In this document: in pieces, positions 34,560 through 43,153 of the stretch
Layout: every line of letters starts with the position of its first letter
How positions within the stretch are numbered: the first letter of the stretch is position 1
Assembly (NCBI GenBank): GCA_963676865.2
Contig: CAXXSS010000004.1
Coordinates: forward strand, 247,851-311,850
Length of the DNA: 64,000 nt
Source: JAAYUD01 sp963676865
GTDB taxonomy: Bacteria > Bacteroidota > Bacteroidia > Bacteroidales > Bacteroidaceae
Reading direction: 5' to 3'
Made by a program: the position numbers and the translations under genes
Notes under the pieces: model-generated
Seen by the model: only the letters and a program-made list of their open reading frames with translations
The model's database searches: none
What the model was told of the DNA's origin: nothing

Positions 34560-35246
34560 ATGGCAGGACGACCACAATTTTCAGATTATCAGGCGAAGCT
34601 TCGACGCAAAAAGGAAGACCGCTTACCCTTAGTTCTTGAACTATACAAAAAGGGTTATTCCATGCGTCAGATAAGAGCGGAAGTGATGCAGCGTCTTGGT
34701 ATATCATCCTATTCGCTAGGGACGGTAAAGAAAGACGTTGATGGGATGCTGAAAGAATGGCGTGATGAACGCATCCGTGATACCGATTCACTCGTGCAAA
34801 TAGAACTTAGCAGAATTGATGATGTCACGCGTGAGGCATGGGACGCTTGGGATAAATCAAAGACCGATTTTGAGAAAAAGAAATCAAGCCAAAAGGGCGT
34901 TGTTGCGGACGGCGATGGAGAGAAAGACGGCGATGGAGATATAGTAACAACCGAATTACAACGCAGGGTTGAGGAGATGCGGTGTTGTGGTGATCCACGC
35001 TATCTAGATATAATCGACAAGCAAAGCAAAGAGCGCCGTAAGATACTCGGCCTTTATGCTCCCGAAAAGCAGGAGATAACGGGCAGTTTCTCTTTCGCGG
35101 ACTTCCTGATGAAAACTGCTATTGTCGATGAAAACGGGAAACCGGCTCAACCCATAAACGGATTTTCTGCCGGCGTTCCAATTGATCCAACTAACGACAA
35201 TGAAGACGTAGGAAATGAAGATAGACGAGAGGACACTGGAAGATAG
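34560..35246 (+). CDS. terS: Small terminase subunit
   Basis: 228 residues with an N-terminal helix-turn-helix (YSMRQIRAEVMQRLGISSYSLGTVKKDV), a helical oligomerisation region, and an acidic C-terminus, the plan of TerS. It binds the packaging start site and hands DNA to the large subunit. It overlaps the large terminase gene by 32 bases. The name rests on position and domain plan. Confidence 0.7.
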   Translation: MAGRPQFSDYQAKLRRKKEDRLPLVLELYKKGYSMRQIRAEVMQRLGISSYSLGTVKKDVDGMLKEWRDERIRDTDSLVQIELSRIDDVTREAWDAWDKSKTDFEKKKSSQKGVVADGDGEKDGDGDIVTTELQRRVEEMRCCGDPRYLDIIDKQSKERRKILGLYAPEKQEITGSFSFADFLMKTAIVDENGKPAQPINGFSAGVPIDPTNDNEDVGNEDRREDTGR

Positions 35247-36813
35247 GGCTATCCGTCAATTCGCAGCATGGCGCGCTGATTGGGTGCTATTTGCTACCGA
35301 TGTTTTCGGGGCATATCTCGACGACGAACAAAAAGCTATATTGCGAGCATTTCAACACGAGCATCGCGTAAGTGTGCGATCAGGAACGGCTAGAGGAAAG
35401 GACTTCATCGCTGCCATTTGTGCCCTTTGTTTCTTTTATTTAACGCCCAAATGGGATGTCGAGGGAAATATGGTAGAAAATACAAAGGTTGCCCTAACAG
35501 CTCCGACGGACCGGCAGGTTAAGAATATCATGATGCCGGAGATTTCACGGCAATATAACAAAGCAAAGCGAAGAGACATCGTACTACCCGGACGACTTAC
35601 AACATCGGATATACGAACAAATAGCGAGGAGTGGTTTTTAACGGGATTCAAGGCAGACGAACACAATCACGAAGCATGGTCCGGATTTCACGCCGTTCAT
35701 ACGGCTTTCATCGTTACAGAGGCTACCGGTATCATAGATGACACGTTCGAAGCTATTGAGGGTAATCTGCAGGGAGATTCAAGGCTGTTGCTTGTGTTCA
35801 ACCCCAACACGACCGTCGGTTATGCGGCACGTTCTCAAAAGTCGAGGAGGTGGAAAACGTTTTGTCTTAGTTCGCTCAACGCTCCCAATGTGCTGCAACG
35901 TAAGATAGTTATACCCGGGCAGGTTGATTACGATTGGCTTAAAGATAAGGTTGAGAATTGGTGTACACCAATTAATGAGGACGAAAAGAAAGACGATCAA
36001 GACGATTTCGTGTTTGACGGCCATTGGTATCGTCCATCCGATTTGTTCCGAAAAAAAGGTCTTGGACAATTCCCGCTTGCTGACGAGGGTTGTCTGATAC
36101 CACTTAAATGGGTCGAGATCGCAGAGGATAGATGGCGTGCTCACGGAGGTCTTAAAAACCACAACTTCCCACGAATTGGCGCCGACGTAGCAGGCATGGG
36201 ACGTGATAACACGACATTTTGCTACCGATTCGATAATTACGTTGACCGCATAGAAAAACATAATAGTGGCGGCAAAGCGGACCACATGAAAGTTGCCGGC
36301 CATTTGGTGAACGACTTCAAGACAACGACAGGTTGCATCGTGTTCGTAGACACGATAGGAGAGGGCGCCGGCGTGTACTCGAGACTTCTAGAGGTATTTA
36401 TAGAAGACCCCGATTTGAAAGAACAAATAGCGAATGTGGTCAGTTGTAAGTTCAGCGAATCGGCAAAGAGGAGTAGTGGAACGTATATAACTGATCTAAC
36501 GGGTCAATATTCATTCGTAAACCTACGCGCATACTGTTATTGGTCGCTTCGTGAATGGCTGGACCCCGCCAACGGAAACGATGCGATACTTCCACTGGGA
36601 GGAACACTGAAAGAGGAACTGACAGAAATACAATGGTCTTTTAGATCAGATGGCAAGATAATAATTGAGCCGAAAGAGGATATTAAAAAGAGGCTTGGAT
36701 ACTCTCCTGATGAATCCGATGCACTTGCGAACACCTTTCATCCGCAGCAACTCTCCAAGCCTGACATGACCTATTACCCGCCTGATTATGACGAAAACGC
36801 AGATTTATATTAA
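35215..36813 (+). CDS. terL: Large terminase subunit
   Basis: 532 residues. The ATPase domain has a P-loop RSGTARGKD (55-63), with Asp after the Lys instead of Ser/Thr, and a Walker B strand AFIVTEATGI (about 164-173) where the usual Asp is Thr but the catalytic Glu is kept. The nuclease domain shows Asp residues in GADVAGMGRDN, VFVDTIGEG and DESDALANTF. It packages DNA into heads and cuts it. Confidence 0.9.
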   Translation: MKIDERTLEDRAIRQFAAWRADWVLFATDVFGAYLDDEQKAILRAFQHEHRVSVRSGTARGKDFIAAICALCFFYLTPKWDVEGNMVENTKVALTAPTDRQVKNIMMPEISRQYNKAKRRDIVLPGRLTTSDIRTNSEEWFLTGFKADEHNHEAWSGFHAVHTAFIVTEATGIIDDTFEAIEGNLQGDSRLLLVFNPNTTVGYAARSQKSRRWKTFCLSSLNAPNVLQRKIVIPGQVDYDWLKDKVENWCTPINEDEKKDDQDDFVFDGHWYRPSDLFRKKGLGQFPLADEGCLIPLKWVEIAEDRWRAHGGLKNHNFPRIGADVAGMGRDNTTFCYRFDNYVDRIEKHNSGGKADHMKVAGHLVNDFKTTTGCIVFVDTIGEGAGVYSRLLEVFIEDPDLKEQIANVVSCKFSESAKRSSGTYITDLTGQYSFVNLRAYCYWSLREWLDPANGNDAILPLGGTLKEELTEIQWSFRSDGKIIIEPKEDIKKRLGYSPDESDALANTFHPQQLSKPDMTYYPPDYDENADLY

Positions 36814-36831
36814 CGATTAAAATATTTAATT

Positions 36832-38265
36832 ATGGAAACTATCGATGAAATAATGAATCCGATTAGATCGGTGAGCGATATAATAGCCGACCTTAAGAAA
36901 AAGTTCGTGACGGTACCGTTATGGATTTCAAATGACGATAAGAGACCCGGATTACAAGAGATCTATGATGCCAAACTGCATCCCGTTATGGATAAAAAGA
37001 AATACAATGATAAGACGGGGAAAGATGGCGTTATCTATGTATCTCGCATCACATCGGGACTACCGAAATTGGCAGTCAGGCGTCTATCTCAAATGTGTTT
37101 CGGAATACCCGCAAAGCGCATCTATAAGCCAAAAGATGATAACGAAAAGAAAGCGGCTTCTATCCTAGAAAGCATCTTTGATCATAACCGTATTGACAGT
37201 GTCAATCTTGATAGGGCCAAAAGGTTATACGCAGCTTGCGAGTTCGTCACTATCTGGTACACACAGATGTCAAATACCATGTATGCGGGTGAAGAAAGTA
37301 AATACAAATTGCGTTGCCGCACTTATTCGCCCATGGACGGGGCTAAACTATACCCTCTATTTGATGACTATGATGATATGATCGCTATGTCTGTCGAATA
37401 CACTAGGATGGTTAACAATGTGTCAACTACCTATTTCGAGACATTCACGGCCGACACACATAAACGTTGGATAAATAGGGGTAATATATGGGTGGATGAC
37501 CTGGGCGAATCAGAGCAAGATATAGAGGACGGGATAGGAAAGATTGCGGCCGTATATGGTTATCGCACCGAATCAATCTACGACGGTGGTGAAAATAACA
37601 TCTTCGAACTTGAATGGGCGTTATCAAGAAATGGCAATTATATTCGTAGAAACAGTACGCCTATTTGGTGCGAATTTCTCGACCCGGAAGATGCGCTGAA
37701 ACTTACCAATAAACCGTCTGATGACAAAGCGGCGAGGGATTTCCGCAGATACCCGGCAAATGCAAAGGCGGGATATGTCACCTGGGAGCAAGCGATAGAT
37801 TCACTTAAATTCTATACAGGTTCAATCCGCAAGGACTTTTTCGAACGCATACAGATTCCGGATAACTCGTTTGACGAGATGAAGACTACCCCAATGTCGG
37901 GTGAAGCTCGTAAGATGCTGTATGTCGATGCGCAGATGAAAGTGATGGAAGAAAGCGGCACATGGATAGACATATTCACACGAGAAATTCACGTGGTAGA
38001 AGCATTCGCTAAAAAGATGTTTCCCGATTTGGCTAGTGCATTTGATTCTCTCGAATTTGAAGTTAAGATCGTACCTTTCACCATTACCGACGATAAAGAC
38101 AACATTGATAACGGTATCAACGCATCAGGTGGTAGGGCTATTATGTCGCGGCGTAGTGCTATTGCAAAATACACGGATACCGACGATCCGGACGCAGAAC
38201 TTGAACAGATAAGACAGGATGAACAGGAAGACGCGTCTATCCCTCTTGAACAGCCAACCTATTAA
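36832..38265 (+). CDS. Portal protein
   Basis: 477 residues, size and order (after terL, before the minor head gene) match SPP1/phi29-type portal proteins; a helical wing and a C-terminal acidic Gln/Glu-rich tail are visible. The portal ring is the DNA entry and exit channel of the head. No catalytic motif is expected. I assign it by order and overall sequence character. Confidence 0.8.
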   Translation: METIDEIMNPIRSVSDIIADLKKKFVTVPLWISNDDKRPGLQEIYDAKLHPVMDKKKYNDKTGKDGVIYVSRITSGLPKLAVRRLSQMCFGIPAKRIYKPKDDNEKKAASILESIFDHNRIDSVNLDRAKRLYAACEFVTIWYTQMSNTMYAGEESKYKLRCRTYSPMDGAKLYPLFDDYDDMIAMSVEYTRMVNNVSTTYFETFTADTHKRWINRGNIWVDDLGESEQDIEDGIGKIAAVYGYRTESIYDGGENNIFELEWALSRNGNYIRRNSTPIWCEFLDPEDALKLTNKPSDDKAARDFRRYPANAKAGYVTWEQAIDSLKFYTGSIRKDFFERIQIPDNSFDEMKTTPMSGEARKMLYVDAQMKVMEESGTWIDIFTREIHVVEAFAKKMFPDLASAFDSLEFEVKIVPFTITDDKDNIDNGINASGGRAIMSRRSAIAKYTDTDDPDAELEQIRQDEQEDASIPLEQPTY

Positions 38266-38277
38266 TGAATTGGACAC

Positions 38278-39342
38278 ATGGGTAATAAGTTGAATAAATA
38301 CGATAAAAAGCATGTATCCGCTATTGCGCTAGCATCAAAAAGGATTGATGTCTTATACGCCGATTGCGCGGAGGAAATGGCGCGTCTTGGTCTTCATAGC
38401 GGGTTTGACGCCGAGAATGCGGTGATACCGTTTTCGTTTAATAAATACCCAACTCTAAAGAAGAAAGCCAACGCACTTATTAAGGCGTTGTCGGCAGGTA
38501 TTACAGCAGAGATAATAGATGGTATAAGCGGATCGTTTGAACTTAGCAGAGATAAGAATACGGACTATATTATGGAGCTTATAAAGGATTCGAACGTCCC
38601 AGAGGATATACTGCCAAAGCTGTTACCACGAACTACCGAAGCGTTACGGGCTTATCAATCATCAAGAAAGATAGACGGAATGTCATTATCGGACAAGGTA
38701 TGGAACATCGCAGAAACCGCAAAGTCTGATTTCGAGTTAGCAATTGACATAGGTATAACGGACGGACGAAGCGCATCCGAACTATCACGTGATATTCGCA
38801 GTTATCTTGCCAACCCCGATAAGCTGTTTAGGCGTGTCCATGATAAATACGGTAACTTACAACTATCACGATCTGCAGCAAACTATCGTCCAGGTCAAGG
38901 GGTGTATCGCTCTTCATATAAAAATGCTCTTCGTATGACACGTACAGAGATTAACATGGCATATAGAAAGGCCGATAGCGAAGCGTGGAAGAACAACCCG
39001 CTTGTCGTTGGATTTGAAATCAGGCTTAGTAATAATCACCCCGTGGAAGATATTTGCGACGATCTCAAGGGTAGATATCCGAAAGATTTTGTTTTCATGG
39101 GTTGGCACCCCGCATGTAGATGCTATGCAGTACCGATAAGTCCGAATACGGAAGAGTTCAATAAATATATCGACGGTTTATTAAACGGAGATGGTGTGAA
39201 CGATTTCAATTTCTCTGATGAAATAGAGAATCCACCTAAAGGATTCAACACATGGATAGGACTTAACGAGGGGCGCATACGAAAGATGGAACAGAACGGT
39301 ACAACGCCACAATGGATAAAGGATAACAAAAAGTATATGTAG
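38278..39342 (+). CDS. Minor head protein, F/SPP1 gp7-like
   Basis: 354 residues with the domain typical of phage head morphogenesis proteins: SYKNALRMTRTEINMAYRKADSEAW (about 218-242) and the closing GWHPACRCYAVPI (about 276-288) motif with Cys-x-Cys. It probably sits at the portal during assembly. It is the last gene of the first late block, followed by a terminator. Confidence 0.8.
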   Translation: MGNKLNKYDKKHVSAIALASKRIDVLYADCAEEMARLGLHSGFDAENAVIPFSFNKYPTLKKKANALIKALSAGITAEIIDGISGSFELSRDKNTDYIMELIKDSNVPEDILPKLLPRTTEALRAYQSSRKIDGMSLSDKVWNIAETAKSDFELAIDIGITDGRSASELSRDIRSYLANPDKLFRRVHDKYGNLQLSRSAANYRPGQGVYRSSYKNALRMTRTEINMAYRKADSEAWKNNPLVVGFEIRLSNNHPVEDICDDLKGRYPKDFVFMGWHPACRCYAVPISPNTEEFNKYIDGLLNGDGVNDFNFSDEIENPPKGFNTWIGLNEGRIRKMEQNGTTPQWIKDNKKYM

Positions 39343-39349
39343 ACTGTAA

Positions 39350-39379
39350 TAGCTGCCAAATAAAGGTGGCTATTTTTTT
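39350..39379 (+). terminator. Terminator after first late block
   Basis: An 8-bp stem TAGCTGCC/GGTGGCTA (two G-T pairs), 7-base loop, then seven T. It ends rightward transcription before the leftward cargo. Confidence 0.8.
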
Positions 39380-39391
39380 GTCAAAAATAAA

Positions 39392-39413
39392 CCCCGCCAA
39401 ATAAATGACGGGG
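39392..39413 (-). terminator. Terminator for leftward cargo operon
   Basis: Stem CCCCG/CGGGG, followed on the minus strand by TTTATTTTT. It lies back to back with the rightward terminator. Confidence 0.7.
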
Positions 39414-39459
39414 CAACTTTACTATGACAAAATTAAAAACATAATACTTTCACAAGCAT

Positions 39460-39486
39460 TGTGGTGCAAGTGGGATTCGAACCCGC
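39460..39486 (-). tRNA. tRNA 3'-end remnant (T arm and acceptor strand)
   Basis: On the minus strand a T arm with loop TTCGAAT (stem GCGGG/CCCAC, one mismatch) is followed by TTGCACC and A. No matching 5' acceptor GGTGCAA occurs upstream. The gene-poor stretch 39343-39730 holds this element, the two terminators, and an in-frame open extension of the gene at 39731. Confidence 0.45.
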
Positions 39487-39730
39487 ATATAAGTTACTAT
39501 TATTCGCTTATTCTTTGATACATATAGCCCCTATGTTTATCCCTAGTTCGGATTGCATTAGGCTTGCGATTATTAGCTATTTTTTTGTCAAAAGCATTTC
39601 CTGTCTGCCAACTCACCGTCTTGTATACTTCCGCATAGCCTTCTCTCTTAGTTACCACACGGAAGTATTGGGTTGAAATGAAATTATAAAGTTTATCAAG
39701 TGGGTGATCTAATCTGTGCCATAATGTGTC

Positions 39731-39931
39731 TTATTTATTAGAGTGTTCGATAAACTTATCTGCTATACTAAAACAAGTTTCCATCAGATCATATTCATAG
39801 CTAGTTAATGAACCGTCACTATATAATTTAATACCCCAATCAGATCTATTAATAATCATAGACAATAATATCTTTTCAGCCAAAGCGTTACGCTTTTTCC
39901 TCTTGTTTGATTCCTCGAGTTTACTGTTCAT
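39731..39931 (-). CDS. Small hypothetical cargo protein
   Basis: 66 residues. The ATG at 39931 is chosen because a full AAGGAGG lies at 39944-39950, correctly spaced on the minus strand. It is basic at the start and acidic at the end. After its TAA the same frame stays open for 76 more codons (see findings). No family was recognised. Confidence 0.6.
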   Translation of the reverse strand: MNSKLEESNKRKKRNALAEKILLSMIINRSDWGIKLYSDGSLTSYEYDLMETCFSIADKFIEHSNK

Positions 39932-40529
39932 GGCTTTCGTCCTCCTTATTATATGGTTTTCCACGCAATGATTCATCATAGGGAATGACATGGTCGGAAG
40001 ATACGTGATGACCGATAAGATGATGTTTTCCGTCATCCGACTTATACCCGTAAATTCCAGGAACCCATATACAACCTTTACCCGAACAAACCAAACATCT
40101 ATCGAATGTGTTCAAATCTGATGCATTCTTTGGCGTATCGTCATGATTATGATATAATACGTTAATGATTCTATTGCTACCATTGATAAGATTATCAACG
40201 TCATCAACGATCATGGAGATCACCTTTATTTCTCCATTAAGAGAGTATTTTTTGTCGGACATTGTCTTTTCTTTATCCCATTTAAGATTCAGAATGTAAG
40301 CGGCAGAAACTTCACGGGCTTTATTATTTTTGTAAAAATCCATGTCATCACCATAAGATAAATTTTCGTCTTCTTCTAAATACAAAAAAGGTTTATCCGT
40401 ATGACCCACCCCTTCATTGAAATACCATTTAAACCCCAATTCAAAAAGCTTCTCTTGAATCTCTTTGCTTTTACCGTCCACATATACTTTTGTGTTGAAC
40501 AGTGATTGTTTTGCTTCTTCTTTTGTCAT
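39921..40529 (-). CDS. Hypothetical cargo protein
   Basis: 202 residues from the ATG at 40529 (start MTKEEAKQSLFNTKVYVDGKS, the usual start I recall for this type); an upstream ATG at 40586 overlaps the preceding gene. A Cys-x2-Cys-x-Gly (CLVCSGKGC) motif lies near 145. Widespread in Bacteroidetes phages; the function is unknown. Confidence 0.6.
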   Translation of the reverse strand: MTKEEAKQSLFNTKVYVDGKSKEIQEKLFELGFKWYFNEGVGHTDKPFLYLEEDENLSYGDDMDFYKNNKAREVSAAYILNLKWDKEKTMSDKKYSLNGEIKVISMIVDDVDNLINGSNRIINVLYHNHDDTPKNASDLNTFDRCLVCSGKGCIWVPGIYGYKSDDGKHHLIGHHVSSDHVIPYDESLRGKPYNKEDESHEQ

Positions 40530-40552
40530 TTTATTTAATTTCTTTAAGTCCT

Positions 40553-40807
40553 TTAATCCTCCAACATTAAATCGTTCCACAGCCAATACATATTGTCAAT
40601 ATCGAGATAATAGCATCCATCGCATGATGATAGAATCGTTGCCTCTTTACCGCAGTATTCCGTTTGATCAGAAACCATGTTAAGGTCTCCGCACTTAACA
40701 TAGCAGTATTCCTTTTCGCTCGGACGATTGAACAAATTCTTTTTGTTCTTTTCAAACCATTCTTTTGATTTGATGGTGACTTTGTCACCTACTTTATGCT
40801 TCCCCAT
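40553..40807 (-). CDS. Small hypothetical cargo protein, SH3-like
   Basis: 84 residues with KVGDKVTIKSKEWFE at the start, a common beginning of small SH3-like barrels, four cysteines, and an acidic end. It is part of the leftward cargo operon. The function is unknown. Confidence 0.55.
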   Translation of the reverse strand: MGKHKVGDKVTIKSKEWFEKNKKNLFNRPSEKEYCYVKCGDLNMVSDQTEYCGKEATILSSCDGCYYLDIDNMYWLWNDLMLED

Positions 40808-40822
40808 TATTGTATGTGTTAT

Positions 40823-41362
40823 TTAGTACCCGTATGATATCGTTATTCCTTGATACCCGCCGAATAATTTGTCTTGTAAGTGATGATCCGTTTGAAGTGG
40901 ATGCAGACATGTATGGTTAATAGTAATCTTAATCTTATCGGTGACATTATATTTAATGCCAACTTCGAATGATCCTTGTTCAGGCAAAAACGAATCTTTT
41001 AAGAACAAACACCAAAACCGCATGTCATAATAAACAGAAACGCTTTTGTATACGTATTCAAGACCTGTCCGAAAGTTGAATTTAGGCATGTAGTAGGTCA
41101 TCGTGTCGCCAATAGGATTTTCAATCCTTATTTGATTGGTGATGTTGTAGCTAACTGCAACTTTGGGCTTTAGTTGGGCGTTAGCGGTTAATGATAACAT
41201 CAGTAATGCCAATATTACTAGGTATCTTGGATCGTCTTTACACTTTTTGATGTACCATCTAACGATCGGCCAAACAATGAATTTTGCAACCAATATGAGG
41301 AATGCTAATGCAACTACCATACTGAATAGGTATACGAATGCTGATAATAATAGTTCTTTCAT
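40823..41362 (-). CDS. Membrane protein with possible outer-membrane beta-barrel end
   Basis: 179 residues. An N-terminal transmembrane helix (about 9-33) is followed by a second hydrophobic stretch ending TANAQ (about 49-62), which looks like a signal-peptide cleavage site, then amphipathic beta strands with aromatic ends, finishing GYQGITISYGY like barrel proteins. A surface or envelope role, such as receptor masking, is plausible but unproven. Confidence 0.55.
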   Translation of the reverse strand: MKELLLSAFVYLFSMVVALAFLILVAKFIVWPIVRWYIKKCKDDPRYLVILALLMLSLTANAQLKPKVAVSYNITNQIRIENPIGDTMTYYMPKFNFRTGLEYVYKSVSVYYDMRFWCLFLKDSFLPEQGSFEVGIKYNVTDKIKITINHTCLHPLQTDHHLQDKLFGGYQGITISYGY

Positions 41363-41373
41363 AATGTTGTTAT

Positions 41374-41802
41374 TTAAGCGTTTATTTCTAATTCTTCACC
41401 GGTTATAGCGTAATACATATTTTGCAATTGATGCAGATACTTACAAAAAATAAGAAAGAAATGAAGATAATAGATCCCTATTTTGGATGTTCCGAAAAAT
41501 CCAACTTTGATTGATATACGCAATGAATTATTTACAAAATATCCTATCTCTTTATCATATATAAATCCGTACTTTTCAAGTAGTTCGGGTGTAAGTGGTA
41601 TCGGTTCTAAGTATTGACACCAAGCACCTACGTCTCTATATCTTGGATCGTCACAAGTTATCGTAACGCATCCTTTCAACTCTTCAAATGAGTCTTTTGA
41701 ATCAATTGCCAGCACTTTATATACACCTTTATCAGAAGTATTCATTGGTTTTCCGTTCGTAGAAACCAAGTTCCCTATCCGAAGCTCGTTAATGTTTATC
41801 AT
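41374..41802 (-). CDS. 'YLEPIPLT' family phage protein, copy 2
   Basis: 142 residues: IGNLVSTNG start, QYLEPIPLTPELLEKYGF in the middle, and KYLHQLQNMYYAITGEELE at the end. It is a diverged relative of the rightward gene at 29579-30031. The function is unknown. The start overlaps the stop of the upstream coiled-coil gene. Confidence 0.7.
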   Translation of the reverse strand: MININELRIGNLVSTNGKPMNTSDKGVYKVLAIDSKDSFEELKGCVTITCDDPRYRDVGAWCQYLEPIPLTPELLEKYGFIYDKEIGYFVNNSLRISIKVGFFGTSKIGIYYLHFFLIFCKYLHQLQNMYYAITGEELEINA

Positions 41803-42053
41803 AGCTTGTTTTTTATTATTTCAATATTGTAGGCTTGCCGAATGCGCATATTTTCCTCTTCAAGACGCTTAATGTCTTTTACACGCTCTTCCAATAGTAG
41901 TCTAAGACCATTATTTTCTTCTCTTACTTGCTTTACATAGCTATCGTTCAAATCAGCACGCGTATACATTGCTTCTTGCTTGTAACACTCATTTTCAACT
42001 CTAATCCTCTCAATTTCAATTTCAAGTTGATGTATCTTAAAAGTCTTATTCAT
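41799..42053 (-). CDS. Small coiled-coil cargo protein
   Basis: 84 residues, almost entirely a charged coiled coil (about 5-75). It overlaps both neighbouring genes by a few bases. No family was recognised. Confidence 0.55.
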   Translation of the reverse strand: MNKTFKIHQLEIEIERIRVENECYKQEAMYTRADLNDSYVKQVREENNGLRLLLEERVKDIKRLEEENMRIRQAYNIEIIKNKL

Positions 42054-42363
42054 AGCGTTTTATTGTTAAACATTTGGTTATTCGTTTTACCATCTTATCC
42101 CAGCTTCTACCGAATCGGATGAGTTGGTTTTCTTTCAGCCTCAAATAGGTGTCGTGCCCTTCCAGGTCCAACCACCAATCGATAAGCCTAAAAGTAACCA
42201 ATTCATTCTGTATAACAGGAACACCCAAGCGGGTGAAATAGGCGATATCTATGCTATTAAGAAGATGTATTTTGTTTGCATCTATTATTGATAGGATCCG
42301 GACTATCTGCCTATCAGACATTTTTAATACATGCCGTAATGCTATAACTCTGAATGTGTCCAT
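42046..42363 (-). CDS. Hypothetical cargo protein
   Basis: 105 residues, helical, basic at both ends, one cysteine near the C-terminus. No family was recognised. It overlaps the coiled-coil gene downstream by 8 bases. Confidence 0.5.
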   Translation of the reverse strand: MDTFRVIALRHVLKMSDRQIVRILSIIDANKIHLLNSIDIAYFTRLGVPVIQNELVTFRLIDWWLDLEGHDTYLRLKENQLIRFGRSWDKMVKRITKCLTIKRYE

Positions 42364-42372
42364 GATTAATTT

Positions 42373-42471
42373 TTATTTTTTATGTTTATCTCTTTCTTCA
42401 TCTAAGTAGAATGCTACAGGCAGCCAAATAATAAGAAATATAAAAACAAAACATCCGTAAATAAATTCCAT
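42373..42471 (-). CDS. 32-residue single-helix membrane peptide
   Basis: One hydrophobic helix (about 3-22) followed by a charged tail (DEERDKHKK). It fills exactly the gap between two cargo genes (2 bases from the upstream stop), which supports coding. Confidence 0.5.
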   Translation of the reverse strand: MEFIYGCFVFIFLIIWLPVAFYLDEERDKHKK

Positions 42472-42473
42472 GA

Positions 42474-42911
42474 TTATATCCTCCTTATATCTTTTAGATA
42501 TTCTATTTTTATAATGCCTATAAACAATTTACCTTTATTCCTTTTAGAGAATAGGAAACTGTTATTCCGTGGGTGTCCATCGAGATACCAGTTACACTCA
42601 CGTATGCCACTACCCCAATGATCAGATTGGCGGCATATAGTATCTTCGTTATCATTAGTGTAATAAATTGAGTTACCCGACGTGGCGAGCTTGTGAAAAT
42701 CGCTAGGAACTTCGTCTAATGGACGCCAATTGCCCACGCTAGCATCCCAAAAGTTTTTAATGGTTAAGCCATTTGTTTTTTTTCTATTTGAAAAAGCCCA
42801 TTTAGCACCTTTTTCAAATCCATTCGCTATACCAGCATCGTAATTGTCTTCATTGAAATTGATCTCCAACCCCAAATTTTGTATAGCCTCTGTTATTGTT
42901 TCCATATCCAT
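42474..42911 (-). CDS. Hypothetical first gene of leftward cargo operon
   Basis: 145 residues, with FWDASVGNWRPLDEVPSDFHKLA in the middle and a beta-rich end; no membrane segment. M3 is an alternative start. It is the promoter-proximal gene of the cargo operon, directly behind a palindromic operator. The family is not recognised. Confidence 0.55.
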   Translation of the reverse strand: MDMETITEAIQNLGLEINFNEDNYDAGIANGFEKGAKWAFSNRKKTNGLTIKNFWDASVGNWRPLDEVPSDFHKLATSGNSIYYTNDNEDTICRQSDHWGSGIRECNWYLDGHPRNNSFLFSKRNKGKLFIGIIKIEYLKDIRRI

Positions 42912-42938
42912 AAATGTTTAAAATGTTGTCATATAAAT

Positions 42939-43118
42939 GCGTTTCAGATTGAAACGCTCCAAAGATATGAATATTATTTTTAAATAGCATAAAAAACCTA
43001 ATAAATTAACTATTTTTATTATTATAAACGCTATAAATTAAGAAGTTAATAAAAATAAATCTCCACGTTTTTACACGTTTCCATGTGAAACGTTTTGCTA
43101 TAAATGTCTAAATTAGAC
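42939..43118. promoter_or_regulatory. Late control region 2: two 19-bp palindromes, 13-bp palindrome, leftward promoter
   Basis: GCGTTTCAGATTGAAACGC (42939-42957) and ACGTTTCCATGTGAAACGT (43075-43093) both fit RCGTTT-N7-AAACGY. GTCTAAATTAGAC (43106-43118) is a perfect palindrome sharing CTAA-N-TTAG with control region 1. A leftward -7 box TATCTTTG lies at 42967-42960, so the first palindrome covers the probable start of cargo transcription. A half site lies at 43026-43032. Confidence 0.7.
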
Positions 43119-43153
43119 CTCCGTAAACAATTATTAATCAAAAATCTCTAGGG

